A stretch of 64,000 nt of DNA from Rummeliibacillus suwonensis (GCF_007896435.1 NZ_VCBL01000001.1:1822271-1886270); one strand, 5' to 3'. Positions 44,463 to 54,014 are shown, counted from the stretch's first letter. Made by a program: numbers and translations. Notes: a model not told the origin generated them from the sequence alone.

Positions 44463-45572
44463 TTAGTGCAAACTCAGTTGCGTTGAAAATTGTTCTAATT
44501 CTACCATTGCTTCACTGACCTTAGCTGGTGTAATCTCCCCAATTGGAATCACATGGATGGATTCTTGTGGGAGCGTTGCTTTTTCGGCTACTTGTTGAAC
44601 CGCCTTATCCGTTAGTTCTTCAATGCCCAATTCTTTTAAGGATAGCGGTAAACCTAATTGTTGATAGAATGGGATAAGTGCCTTAATTTCATCCCAACGA
44701 TTTTCCAATACTAATTGAACTAAAATACCATAAGAAACTTTTGCCCCATGTAATGCATGATGTGTTTCATCTAAAACTGTCAACCCATTATGAATCGAAT
44801 GTGCGCCAGCTGTTCGTCCAAAATGATCTCCAAAGCCGCCGACCATTCCTGCGTAAACAATAATTGTCTCCACAACTTTAATAAAATCTTCGTTCAAATT
44901 TCCATTTTCAATAGCATGAACAGCCGCAGCCGATGATTGTAACAATATGTCTTTACATTCCTTGGCAGCATAATGAGAAATCATCATTGGTACAGTTTTG
45001 TGATCAATCGTTTTTAATTGAACATCTCCTTCGTACCATTTTGCTAATGTATCCCCTATTCCAGCTATAAACAAATCAATTGGAGCACGGACAAGTATTT
45101 CAGGCTCGATTAACAATAGGCTTGTAGAAACAGGGTAAATTTCAAAACCCTTGAAAGTACCAAAACTATCATATAATACGCTGATTGGGGTCCAAGGAGA
45201 ACAATTAGAAGCTAATGTTGGGATTAGAATAACAGGTTTGCTGGTTTTATTTCCTGCTGCTTTCACCAAATCTAAAACCTTGCCACCACCGACGCCAATA
45301 ATTGCTTCATCATTATGAGCAGTGACTAAGTTTGAAACTTTCTCGATTTCATCCAATGAGCACTCCCCACTATATGTATACTCCTCCGTCTCGATTTCTT
45401 TTAAATTTGGCCAGTAATCTTTAGCTGCTGCCCATGATTTTACGCCATGAACGACCAAAACTTTTCTTAAATTTCTTTCTACTAATTTAGATTCTAAAAG
45501 TTCTAAAGCACCTTTTTGTAAAATATATTCACTCGGTGCACCGTGTACATGAATTGTTTTCAATGCTTTCAC
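44463..45572 (-). CDS. iron-containing alcohol dehydrogenase family protein
   Basis: 369 residues, GldA/Fe-ADH fold. An N-terminal dinucleotide domain has GVGGGKVLDLVKAAG (about 95-110). Metal ligands are likely the Asp of GDTLAKWYEG and the His residues of GAHSIHNGL and HALHGAKVS. It resembles glycerol or hydroxycarboxylate dehydrogenases such as YbdH more than butanol dehydrogenases. The substrate cannot be told. Single gene; no terminator found directly downstream. Confidence 0.85.
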   Translation of the reverse strand: MKALKTIHVHGAPSEYILQKGALELLESKLVERNLRKVLVVHGVKSWAAAKDYWPNLKEIETEEYTYSGECSLDEIEKVSNLVTAHNDEAIIGVGGGKVLDLVKAAGNKTSKPVILIPTLASNCSPWTPISVLYDSFGTFKGFEIYPVSTSLLLIEPEILVRAPIDLFIAGIGDTLAKWYEGDVQLKTIDHKTVPMMISHYAAKECKDILLQSSAAAVHAIENGNLNEDFIKVVETIIVYAGMVGGFGDHFGRTAGAHSIHNGLTVLDETHHALHGAKVSYGILVQLVLENRWDEIKALIPFYQQLGLPLSLKELGIEELTDKAVQQVAEKATLPQESIHVIPIGEITPAKVSEAMVELEQFSTQLSLH

Positions 45573-45660
45573 TCTTTCTGTTATATAGAATACTTTACCC
45601 TACATTATAGAACTTCATTTGTATCTTTCAAAGATTATTTTATATATTTTTAAAATTATT

Positions 45661-45790
45661 TGAATCAATTTCATAATGTAGAATTCAGATGAAAAAATAC
45701 GAGCATTTCTTCACATATATACATCAATATTCAGATTTGTATGTTTCGTTCCAGACGGCGCTTTCCTTGGGCTTGGCTTCAATCTCCTCG
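45661..45790. mobile_element. MITE-like element, truncated copy
   Basis: Begins with the same TGAATCAATTTCATAATGTA end as 14478 and runs into the CCAGACGGCGCTTTCC palindrome arm. It then breaks off at CTCCTCGAG, after which a diverged two-hairpin element starts (GTCAAATGAAACTTCAC). The right inverted end is missing. The rest of 45573-46001 shows no gene. Confidence 0.6.
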
Positions 45791-46001
45791 AGTCAAATGA
45801 AACTTCACAAAGTTGGAGGATTTTTTATCTCTGCTGTACATTAGACCGAGCTTAACTGATTCCCCCATCATCCTCTTATTTAAATTTCGCAGTGGATATT
45901 TACGACTTTTGATCAATAGTAAAGTCGCTTTTCTTATTTGAGTGATAAAAATTCATTTTAAAGCCATATTAAGGATGTTCTAAAAAGAAAGGAGAATTAT
46001 G

Positions 46002-46166
46002 ATGGGAAGAGACAACAAACAAGGTAAAAGTAAAAATAAGGCTTCACTACCTCAGACACCTGCCAATCAAAAAATAGCTCCCTCTCAAGCAAGGGAAGAA
46101 GTAGCTAAAGAATTAGCTGAGCTAGAAAAATTGACCACTCACAATAGAAATCAACCAAAAAAGTAG
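46002..46166 (+). CDS. YfhD-like small hydrophilic protein, 54 aa
   Basis: GAAAGGAGA precedes an ATG for a 54-residue Lys/Gln/Asn-rich protein starting MGRDNKQGKSKNKASLPQTP, with a helical EEVAKELAELEKL segment. The K-x-K-x-x-L-P-Q-T-P pattern recalls the YfhD family of spore-former small proteins; the match is from memory. It has the composition of small spore-associated proteins. Likely expressed in sporulation; function unknown. Confidence 0.6.
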   Translation: MGRDNKQGKSKNKASLPQTPANQKIAPSQAREEVAKELAELEKLTTHNRNQPKK

Positions 46167-46377
46167 GCTGTTTTCACCTGACGCAAAAAGGAAATCGTTA
46201 CTTTACTAAAGGAATATTGAAGTGCTTGCTGCAGTGGATTCTCTGTTTGGATGATAAGGGGAAATTCATACAATCGGAACTTACTATTAAGATAAACCGC
46301 TTAGCAAAAACGGCTACAGTATGAAACATTGGCTTGAAGCAAGATCTGAATGAAAAAATGATTTGATACAAAAAAGT

Positions 46378-46411
46378 ATCCCACAGACAATCCGTCTCGT
46401 GGGATTTTATT
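46378..46411 (+). terminator. intrinsic terminator without an obvious gene
   Basis: ATCCCAC-N14-GTGGGAT followed by TTTATT. The preceding 46167-46377 has no clear gene; a leftward 124-residue open frame through here is cysteine-rich and unlike a real protein. The transcript ended here could be that of 46002-46166 or a small RNA. Confidence 0.5.
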
Positions 46412-46694
46412 ATGATAAAATAACACTTTCTACAATTCATATTTTCAATAGAAAAGAACCCACTCTTTCCAAAAAAACAGATTACTCCCCGTACACATAG
46501 TTTTTCGCAAAATTTACTATGTAAACAATAATTATTGCTACTACTTGAAATTTGTCTATAATTTGTGAACAAAACATGTTATAATATTATCTTGTAAAAC
46601 TGATATAATGGAATGGTTAAGCTTTAATGGATATTTTTTTTAGTATGTAGCCATTTTGGTGTTCTTTTATATCTATGGTTCATTTACCTATTGA

Positions 46695-46768
46695 GCCCTT
46701 ATAGCTCAGCTGGATAGAGCAAAAGTTTCCTAAACTTTAGGTCGCAGGTTCAAGTCCTGTTAAGGGCA
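46695..46768 (+). tRNA. tRNA-Arg (CCT)
   Basis: Acceptor arms GCCCTTA and TAAGGGC with A discriminator, D-arm GCTC...GAGC, anticodon stem AAAGT/ACTTT with loop TTCCTAA (anticodon CCT), and T-arm GCAGG-TTCAAGT-CCTGT. 74 nt, no encoded CCA. It reads AGG codons. It stands alone, followed by its own terminator. Confidence 0.95.
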
Positions 46769-46782
46769 TCACCAAGCCATTC

Positions 46783-46817
46783 AAAGTCCCATTGGATCAC
46801 ATCCAATGGGACTTTTT
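46783..46817 (+). terminator. terminator of tRNA-Arg
   Basis: AAAGTCCCATTGGAT-CAC-ATCCAATGGGACTTT, a perfect 15-bp stem ending in T-run. Confidence 0.9.
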
Positions 46818-46888
46818 CATTGATCAATCCTTTGAATTTATAAAAATCCACTCTTTCTGTCGATTTATTTGCCAAATAGATCGGCAAA

Positions 46889-47014
46889 TTTATTTGCTCT
46901 TTCTCTGCGTTTATTCGCTAGTTTGATAGATTTATTCGCTCTCTCTATCTGTTTATTTGCTCTTTCCATACGTTTATTCGCTCTATTTAAAACTTTATTC
47001 GCCCTTACATCCAT
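46889..47014. repeat. 21-bp-period tandem array (6 units)
   Basis: Six units start exactly 21 bp apart at 46889, 46910, 46931, 46952, 46973 and 46994. Each begins TTTATTCGCTC or a close variant and continues with 10 bp of variable sequence. A weaker unit precedes (46864-46888). The array lies between the tRNA terminator and the 3' end of the helicase-nuclease gene. Confidence 0.8.
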
Positions 47015-47118
47015 TTAAAAGTCGCTATTCTTTGACATATTTTAAATGAGCGAAACTTTTTCGAGAGGCCGATCTAAAACTTTTTAGATTTTTGAAACAG
47101 CTCCATGCATTTTATTCT

Positions 47119-50100
47119 CTACTCAACGATTTTCGTATACCAAGCTGGATTGCCTTTTGTTGTTTGACTGCCTTTGCTCACATAGCGGAATGATACATTG
47201 CACGCTTCTAATTTTTCCATAAATGGTTTGATATCCTCATTGGCCACTACCCATAGACTACCATCTTGTAGTCGATAATCGACAATTTCAAAGCCTAAAT
47301 CTTGTAAAAATTGAACGACTGAAGTTTTCCCTTGTATAACTACATTTTGAATGAGTTCTGACGGTATATCATTTAAATTTGAAATGGAGAAGATTTTAGA
47401 TTCCTTATTTTTGTTCGTCAAAATGACGGCTGGAATTTTAGAAAGATCTTCTGTTTCTGTTGCGAATGCTTTGTTTAAAATCGATTCTTCTTTTAGTGTG
47501 TCACGTTGGGTTACATGCTTTTGAGGATCTGAAAGTTCTTTTATTTTTTCTCTTGCACCAGATGAATGGGGTTTTTTTGTTTGGATCTGAAATTGTATAC
47601 TAGGTTCTTGCTCATGCTTAACATTCAAATGGAAATCATGGAGTACTTTTTCATTTTCTTCTTCCCCAATTGGATAGATCCCCAATTTTGAAAGAGCTGC
47701 CCAAAGACCTTCCATCGTTTTTTCTTGATCAGCATAGAAATCTTTGCCGCTTACACGCCAGAATACCCAGCCAGCTTTTTCTAACGCCTCTTGTTTCAAG
47801 AGATTCTCTTCATATTTCTTGGTTCCTTGCCACTTTTCTCCGTCGCATTCAACAGCTAAGCGTTCACGAAGCCCTTCAATCACAAAATCAATTTTATAGT
47901 TTCCCACTTCAAATTGTGGAATCACATAATACCCTTTTGATAAAATCCATTTCAATACGTCGATCTCAAAAATCGATTCACACTGCGGTTCCAGCTGTTC
48001 TGCCCTTAATGGCAATTGCTCACGCACGAATGGAATATTTTTTGGAATCGATTGATCGTCGTCTTGTAATGTTAATTTACTGTCTTGCGGGAAACTTTGT
48101 TCACCAATCTTGAAAATCGAAATATCTCCATCATATAAAGAATTGTTTGGTACGTCTTGTATATAACGATGAATAAGTCCTGCCACTACATCACGATTAA
48201 TATCGATTGTGGATGGAGGTGCTGACGTTTCTTTTCCTAAAATAATAGTCTTTTCGCCTCTTACTAAAACATTCAGAGTTGACAGATCATACTGAACGCT
48301 GCCATCTATAATAATAAGATCGAATTTTTCACTTTCAATTGGAAATGTTTGCAACACTTGTTGAATCGGCATGATCCAAACAGGAATAGTAGATTGAGCC
48401 TTTTTTAATGATTCGCGTGCTCCCTCTATAAACTTAAATGCATGCCTTCCCTTTCCAGATCCTATTTTTTTTCTGTAAAATTTCCAGTCTTTAAGCACGG
48501 ATTTTTCTTCATCCGTTAAGCGCTCCAATTGAAATGCCCATGTTGCATCCTTGATAATCTTTTGTATTAAATTCTTTTGTGCTTTGCGTTCATTTTGAAG
48601 CTGTTTTTTCAATGATCTGCTATTGATATCCCCATCCTCTTTTAACCATGTCTCCATTTTCTTCAGTGTAAATGCCTCTTGATAAAAAGTCGGTTCTAAT
48701 TTGACTTCACCAAAATGATGGGTGATATACTCAACTGTCGATGGCAATTTCTCCGCTAGTTTATCTGCATGCTTTCTCCATTTGTCGATCGTCGGAATTT
48801 TTTGGTGTAGTTCTTTCAGATTTCGCAATAAAATTTGCCAAGTTTCAAAATCCTTTTCCTGCAACGCCGTTAAAAATTGATGGGCAATAGGATGAATATT
48901 TTCAATTTGCGTTAGATTTTCAAGTTTTTCAATTTCTTCTTCATAAGTTTGTTGCCATTTTGTAAATTTAATATAATTTAATGTATGATCAATTTTGACA
49001 CTCAAATTTCCGTAAAATACTTCATCGAAAAGATCCCCTAACTGAAGGCCCTCTATTTGAAGCTTTGCAGATAACGCAGCATTTAATTCTACAATATCGA
49101 TGATTTCTTCTAATATAGCCATTCTTTCTTCCATTAATTGAGGAAATTCCTGAGCGGTTATATCGATTTCTGGAATCCCAACTTCACTCATATTTTGATT
49201 GAATAATCTCGCTAACTTTGTAATCAGCCCTTTATATTCTAAATACTTTTCAAGGGTGATGATATCTTCTAATTTTCTAAGAGGCCTTCCATTTAGAACA
49301 GCTGTTTGGAATAAATATTTCGTTGATTTTCCTTTTCCAATGAAGAAAAAAGGATTCGGTTTTTTACCAGACAAAATACGTTCTCTCGCTATTTCTAAAT
49401 CGTAATAAATCTCACTCATTAATTTTTTAGGCAATATGATTCTTTCATGTATTAAATCAGCATATAAAGAAGATGCTTTTTGATTATTTTGTACGATTTC
49501 ATCAATGAGTTGAACCCAATACTCTTTTCGTTTCTCCGTTGAAAGTAAATCTCGGATAAAGGTTGTATAAACTTCGTCTTCTATTACATGGCGAGTTTCA
49601 ATTATTTCTTCTACTATGTCCTTCATAATGAGTAATGTAGATTTTTTGGAAAGTACGTCTTCAATAGGTAATATATAGTCCGTATCTATGTCTTTCGATA
49701 TTTTTTCTTCTTCCTCTACTAATGTCCTAAATGCGGGTTTGCTTAAAAGATTATTTTGAATGGACGGTAAATTTATATGGAGTAACAATGCATCTTCTTT
49801 TGTCAAGGAATTCTGTATCGTGCAAAATTCTGTCCATTCTTCAGAGCTTAATGGGAATTTCATAATAAGTGGGAGTTCATCTTTTAACCATTGATACGCC
49901 ACATTTGTTTCTGCAAGACGTTTCGCAATATCATATTTAAATAATGGCTGATTGTCATGCAAAATAGGTGTCCCTTCCGATTTTGCATATTGTTTAAGGT
50001 CTTTTTTACATATTTCTTCATTTTGAACACTTTGCTGTAATAATTGTTGGTTTCTTCGTACTTTTTCTTTCAATTCTTGAATATTGAGCGTTTCTGTCTT

Positions 50101-51414
50101 ATCAGCAATTACTTGCAGAGACTGTTCAATTTCTTGATCAGAACTCTCATCATCTAATAGTGGGACACATAGATCTCGAATTTCTTTAGGTAATTGCTTC
50201 TTCAATCCACTCAAAGGGCTATCCTTTTGTGTGGTAATGAGGACTCTTTTTCCCTCCGTTAAATAATGGCTGACTAAATTGGCAACGGCAACCGTTTCGT
50301 CTGTATTAGGTGCGATTTGAACCGTCACGCTATGATTTTTTTCCACACGCTTCGCAATTTCCTTTTGTTGTTCAGAAGAAGATAATGGAAAATAGAGTTG
50401 ATTAGCTAGTGTAGATTGTAGAAAATTAGCCTTTTGTGATTTTGTTTTTGAGACATTTCCTAAAATATTTCGTATGGAATTCGGTAGTTCCAGACTTTCT
50501 TGATCGATTGCCTTAATGATTTGCTTCAAATCACCTTTCAGAAGCTTATGATTATTTTGACGAACGATTAAATAGGATTTATCGATAATGACCGGAATAT
50601 TTTTGCCATACAATCCACCTTCGTTTTCGATAAAACGCCCATTTGGATTTAAAAGCTTCGCTAATTTTTTCCACTCTTCTGTAAGTTCCGCTGTAAAATT
50701 TGTATTTTCTATTTTTTTAATAAGAGCCTTGAGATCATCATTATTTGGTATCGGTAGTTCATCCAATAAGTCTTCCTCGAATTTTAATCCTTTTGTTTCT
50801 TCTGTTAATACAATCATGTCCGTTTCTGCATTTTTTGAAATCAAAACCTTTGTCGTAAACAAAGGAAGCTCAATATCTTCTCTTTCTGCTATCCCACCCC
50901 ATTTTAATAATCCTCTCGACAGCACTAATTCAATGCCATCACTTTCCTGTTCCCACTGATTGAAAATTTCAAGAAGTTCAGCATAGAAATGATTCGCACG
51001 ATCAAACCGTCTTTTTTTGGCTGCCCATTCTTTCCACTCAGATAATTGTTGATCATTTTTGTTGTTTTTGCTTTCTTTAAAAATCTCTTCGATTTTTTTA
51101 TGGTTTTGGATAGAAGCGATTCCTGATTGTTTATTTAGTTTAAAATTTGACCATTTGACTAACTCAGGATACGGTCTTGGGCAAACAAGTACAGTATGTT
51201 TGAGGGTTGGTTTATGTATTTCCAATAAGTTGGATGGTTGCCCACATTGATTACCAATCGTACATTCGTCAATTTCCGCTAGTTCATCAAAAGCCCATAC
51301 TTTCTCATAATCCTGAATGGATCGAACTGTTTTATGATTCAAAGATGAAAGAGCTAATAAATATTCAAAAAAACGTTTCTCTTTATCATTTAATTGTTTC
51401 TGCACAATCAACAC
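47119..51414 (-). CDS. helicase-like/PD-(D/E)XK nuclease fusion with degenerate ATPase motifs
   Basis: 1431 residues. After an N-terminal region (1-340) of unknown fold, residues 341-420 align with the first part of SF1-type helicases found with MTES_1575 nucleases (PLSSSEQQ, ANLVSHYL, KRVLITTQ, PKEIRDLCVPLL). The P-loop itself reads QIAPNTDETVAV (366-377), with no GKS/T. A long coiled-coil insert (430-950) follows. The Walker B region is FDLIIIDGSVQYD (1031-1043), lacking the Glu. RecA2 motifs are missing. Residues about 1145-1248 form a Vsr/MTES_1575-like nuclease with D1176, and E1189, D1191 and K1194 in AVECDGEKWQG. A C-terminal domain (1355-1431) ends KGNPAWYTK. Likely ATP-independent; a defence or DNA-repair role is inferred. 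Single gene. Confidence 0.75.
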   Translation of the reverse strand: MLIVQKQLNDKEKRFFEYLLALSSLNHKTVRSIQDYEKVWAFDELAEIDECTIGNQCGQPSNLLEIHKPTLKHTVLVCPRPYPELVKWSNFKLNKQSGIASIQNHKKIEEIFKESKNNKNDQQLSEWKEWAAKKRRFDRANHFYAELLEIFNQWEQESDGIELVLSRGLLKWGGIAEREDIELPLFTTKVLISKNAETDMIVLTEETKGLKFEEDLLDELPIPNNDDLKALIKKIENTNFTAELTEEWKKLAKLLNPNGRFIENEGGLYGKNIPVIIDKSYLIVRQNNHKLLKGDLKQIIKAIDQESLELPNSIRNILGNVSKTKSQKANFLQSTLANQLYFPLSSSEQQKEIAKRVEKNHSVTVQIAPNTDETVAVANLVSHYLTEGKRVLITTQKDSPLSGLKKQLPKEIRDLCVPLLDDESSDQEIEQSLQVIADKTETLNIQELKEKVRRNQQLLQQSVQNEEICKKDLKQYAKSEGTPILHDNQPLFKYDIAKRLAETNVAYQWLKDELPLIMKFPLSSEEWTEFCTIQNSLTKEDALLLHINLPSIQNNLLSKPAFRTLVEEEEKISKDIDTDYILPIEDVLSKKSTLLIMKDIVEEIIETRHVIEDEVYTTFIRDLLSTEKRKEYWVQLIDEIVQNNQKASSLYADLIHERIILPKKLMSEIYYDLEIARERILSGKKPNPFFFIGKGKSTKYLFQTAVLNGRPLRKLEDIITLEKYLEYKGLITKLARLFNQNMSEVGIPEIDITAQEFPQLMEERMAILEEIIDIVELNAALSAKLQIEGLQLGDLFDEVFYGNLSVKIDHTLNYIKFTKWQQTYEEEIEKLENLTQIENIHPIAHQFLTALQEKDFETWQILLRNLKELHQKIPTIDKWRKHADKLAEKLPSTVEYITHHFGEVKLEPTFYQEAFTLKKMETWLKEDGDINSRSLKKQLQNERKAQKNLIQKIIKDATWAFQLERLTDEEKSVLKDWKFYRKKIGSGKGRHAFKFIEGARESLKKAQSTIPVWIMPIQQVLQTFPIESEKFDLIIIDGSVQYDLSTLNVLVRGEKTIILGKETSAPPSTIDINRDVVAGLIHRYIQDVPNNSLYDGDISIFKIGEQSFPQDSKLTLQDDDQSIPKNIPFVREQLPLRAEQLEPQCESIFEIDVLKWILSKGYYVIPQFEVGNYKIDFVIEGLRERLAVECDGEKWQGTKKYEENLLKQEALEKAGWVFWRVSGKDFYADQEKTMEGLWAALSKLGIYPIGEEENEKVLHDFHLNVKHEQEPSIQFQIQTKKPHSSGAREKIKELSDPQKHVTQRDTLKEESILNKAFATETEDLSKIPAVILTNKNKESKIFSISNLNDIPSELIQNVVIQGKTSVVQFLQDLGFEIVDYRLQDGSLWVVANEDIKPFMEKLEACNVSFRYVSKGSQTTKGNPAWYTKIVE

Positions 51415-51568
51415 TCCTATCTTTTTTCAGATATACACTAGAATCAATCATCTACACCCTTATAACTACTTAAATATATGCTTTAAAAAATGGACTATTC
51501 CTTGTTATAGCGATAAATATCAAAAAGTGAAGTCTTCGTGCTTTATTATGTGAAATATTAATTTGAAC

Positions 51569-51784
51569 AAAGTAAAGCTTCCATCAGTGGGGTTTTCTTC
51601 ATCTTCCCACTGAAATAGAGGAACGGAAGTGAAAAGGGCTACGTCCTGTGGCAACACCTGAGGACATCTTGTTGGCCCGAACCAATCGGACTTTTATGGG
51701 CAATTGATCCCTCACCTATCATCTTTCTCGTTTCTTCCTAAACCTTGTGGCGGGGGTCTTACTGCTCGTTAATGCGGGATAAAT
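51569..51784. repeat. two-hairpin interspersed element, long form
   Basis: Starts AGTAAAGCTTCCATCAGTGG, ends AATGCGGGATAAA, and contains an extra block with ACGTCCTGTGGCAACACCTGA not present in the short copies but shared with 52811-53027. The gap 51415-52188 contains this and otherwise only A/T-rich DNA. Confidence 0.65.
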
Positions 51785-52188
51785 AAACAACATTTTGCAC
51801 CCCGAAATAGTGCTCCTGAATACTTCTTAATATAAGATGAATGTTTACTGGACAAACGCATAGGCACATTTTTTTGTATAACATATCTTATACATATCAT
51901 TTAAAAAGCATGCTAAGTAAGCCTTGTTCTTTTTTTAGAAAATTTTCTTTCTAAAGAAGGAATATTGACAAACAGGTAGAATATATTATTATAGTATTCA
52001 AAATTTTCTTTCTAATTATGTATCTTTCCATTCACCATGATTTAACCGAATAGCATTTCATCCAGTCATCTAGATGTCATATCAATGTCCATCATTTTTT
52101 CACAATCCTGAGTTCTATTTTTACTATTTCTGCAATATCATACATAAACAAATTTCTGTTTATGAAATTATAAAAGGAGATGATCAAT

Positions 52189-52350
52189 ATGAAAGTAGTT
52201 TTAATCAACGGCCAATATCTCGCAATTATCAATGATTCACAAGTAATCGAAACAAAAGAGTTACCAGAAGGGATGAATCTTGGCGTGATGGGAGAAGTCG
52301 AATACGACCACCAAACAGGACAGATCATTGTAGATGGACAGATTTTATAA
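52189..52350 (+). CDS. small protein of unknown function, 53 aa
   Basis: AAAGGAGATG precedes an ATG for a 53-residue acidic, beta-rich protein: MKVVLINGQYLAIINDSQVI, a KELPEGMNLG turn, then GEVEYDHQTGQIIVDGQIL. Codon pattern and a terminator that starts inside the last codons (52333-52368) support a real gene. No signal peptide or membrane segment. No family recognised; similar short proteins may exist in related genomes. Confidence 0.65.
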   Translation: MKVVLINGQYLAIINDSQVIETKELPEGMNLGVMGEVEYDHQTGQIIVDGQIL

Positions 52351-52368
52351 TCTGTATCCATCTTTTTT
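52333..52368 (+). terminator. terminator overlapping the small gene's end
   Basis: GATGGACAGATT-TTAT-AATCTG-TA-TCCATC followed by six T. The stop codon lies in the loop. Confidence 0.8.
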
Positions 52369-52386
52369 ATTGCTGAGGATTCTGCT

Positions 52387-52610
52387 CTATCCACGGTTTA
52401 GACAATCCTATCCACGGAAGATTCGGTTCTATCCACGGTTTAGACAATCCTATCCACGGAAGACTCGGTTCTATCCACGGTTGAAGATTCCATCCACGGA
52501 AAACACACTTCTATCCACGGTTGACTTGGTCCCATCCACGGAAAACGCACTTCTATCCACGGTTTAGACGATCCTATTCACGAATAAGATAGCCCAATCC
52601 ACAGAATAAG
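52387..52610. repeat. 21-bp-period tandem array (11 units)
   Basis: Units with core CTATCCACGG start at 52387, 52408, 52429, 52450, 52471, 52490, 52511, 52532, 52553, 52574 and 52595. All spacings are 21 bp except one of 19. GGTTTAGAC-type and GGAAGAC-type units alternate in the first half, giving a 42-bp higher order. The last two units drift toward CACGAATAAG. The array begins 19 bp after a terminator. Confidence 0.85.
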
Positions 52611-52810
52611 CAAAACCTACAAATTTTTTACATAGCCTTTTCTGAATGTATATCTATCGTTAAAGTAAGTAAGCCTCACACAATGGCGGTTTTCTTTATT
52701 CCTCACTGTATTTGACTCAAACCAATCAAGATCTTATAGGCAACGAGAACCTATGCTTATTTACTGGAATCCTGGTATATAGGATTTTACTCCTCACGTA
52801 AATGTAAATT

Positions 52811-53027
52811 AAAGTGAAGCTTCCATCAGTGGGGGTTTTCTTGATCCCCCACTGAGCTAGAGGAACTCAGGTTAAAAGGCCCAAGTCCTGTGGCAACACC
52901 TGAGGGACCAACATCTTGTTGGCCCAAACCAATCGGACTATTACGCGCATTTCATCCCCCATCTATCTTTCTCGTTTCTCTTTATATCTTGAGATTGGGG
53001 TCTTACTGTCCATTAAAGCGGGAGAAA
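52811..53027. repeat. two-hairpin interspersed element, long form
   Basis: Starts AAAGTGAAGCTTCCATCAGTGG, has CAGTGGGGG/CCCCCACTG as first hairpin, and ends AAAGCGGGAGAAA. A diverged copy (about 52672-52795, GTAAGCCTCACACAATGGCGG...) sits just before it. Together with the 21-bp array they fill the gap 52351-53204. Confidence 0.7.
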
Positions 53028-53204
53028 TTGTATACATATCCACCACGATTTACATCTTTTTAAAGTCAATACATCAATCACATCCCAGCGAAAGATAAAG
53101 AATTCTTGATTTCAAATAAAAAAATTGGTTATCATAGGAAAAGGATTGATTTTTAACTATGATGTACATCTAAAGGTGTGCGGATAGCAGTTGGGAGAGA
53201 ATAT

Positions 53205-54014
53205 ATGCGCAATATTATTACGATTATAATTGCCTCTATTTTGATGGGGTTTGCTTATAATTTTTTACTAATACCTCATAAAATCTTAAGTAGTGGATTA
53301 AGCGGGATCGCCATGATGCTTGGGATCATTACACCTTTCAATACAGGGATATTGAATTTTTTATTAAACTTACCTTTGCTGATTATCGGATACAGGAAAT
53401 TAGGAAAACGATTTATTACTTATACTATTTTGTCAGTAGTCGTGATTTCTGTCAGTTTATTAGTAATACCCATTCGTGCCATATCAAATGAACCTATTTT
53501 AGCCTCTCTTTTTGGTGGCGTTATTATCGGAATAGGTGTTGGGTTGATCTTTCGTGCATCAGGTTCTTCTGGAGGATTCGATATTATTGCGATGTTGTTG
53601 ACGAAAAAAAGGGATCTCCCTCTTGGTACAATTATTTCAATGATGAATGGAATTGTTGTGTTGGCCTCAGGTTTTATCTTCAGCTGGGATGCTGCTTTAC
53701 TAACATTGGTGTCCATTTACGCTTCTGGCAAAACAATTGATCTCATTCATACAAACAACATCAAACTTACACTTATGATCATTACTTCTAAAGGTGATGA
53801 TATGAAGGACAAGCTACTCACGAAACTTCATCGAGGCATTACCATTATTAACGGTGAAGGTGCTTACACTGGCGAAAATCGTCAAGTTCTTATTACGGTT
53901 ATTACACGCTATCAATTGTCAGAAGTAAAACACATTGTTCAAGAAGTAGACCAGCATGCATTTGTGAACATTACAGAAACAAAAGAAGTCATTGGAATGT
54001 TTAGTCGAGGATAA
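53205..54014 (+). CDS. YitT-family membrane protein
   Basis: 269 residues: five or six TM helices in the first 180 (ITIIIASILMGFAYNFLL, SGLSGIAMMLG, GIGVGLIFRASGSSGGFDIIA), then a cytoplasmic DUF2179 domain (about 195-269) with GITIINGEGAYTGENRQVL. YitT proteins are widespread in Bacillota. The transported species is not established. TTGGGAGAGA fixes the ATG at 53205; an earlier in-frame start at 53178 lacks a ribosome binding site. Confidence 0.9.
   Translation: MRNIITIIIASILMGFAYNFLLIPHKILSSGLSGIAMMLGIITPFNTGILNFLLNLPLLIIGYRKLGKRFITYTILSVVVISVSLLVIPIRAISNEPILASLFGGVIIGIGVGLIFRASGSSGGFDIIAMLLTKKRDLPLGTIISMMNGIVVLASGFIFSWDAALLTLVSIYASGKTIDLIHTNNIKLTLMIITSKGDDMKDKLLTKLHRGITIINGEGAYTGENRQVLITVITRYQLSEVKHIVQEVDQHAFVNITETKEVIGMFSRG

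Noticed and set aside
46198-46572. Leftward 124-codon open frame
   Set aside because: Cysteine- and phenylalanine-rich, no ribosome binding site, antisense to a terminator. Composition is that of chance translation of A/T-rich DNA.
46889-47014. CRISPR array
   Set aside because: Units are 21 bp in total with a degenerate 11-bp core and 10-bp variable part. There are no repeat-spacer lengths typical of CRISPR and no cas genes. The same applies to 52387-52610.
47119-51414. Intact Hhe-type or other named defence helicase
   Set aside because: No DUF4011 is recognisable and the helicase motifs needed for such an assignment are absent, so no named system is claimed.
52334-52567. 77-codon open frame over the CTATCCACGG array
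   Set aside because: It is the translation of the tandem repeat (YPRFRQS-type units) with no ribosome binding site. The frame is a by-product of the 21-bp period.
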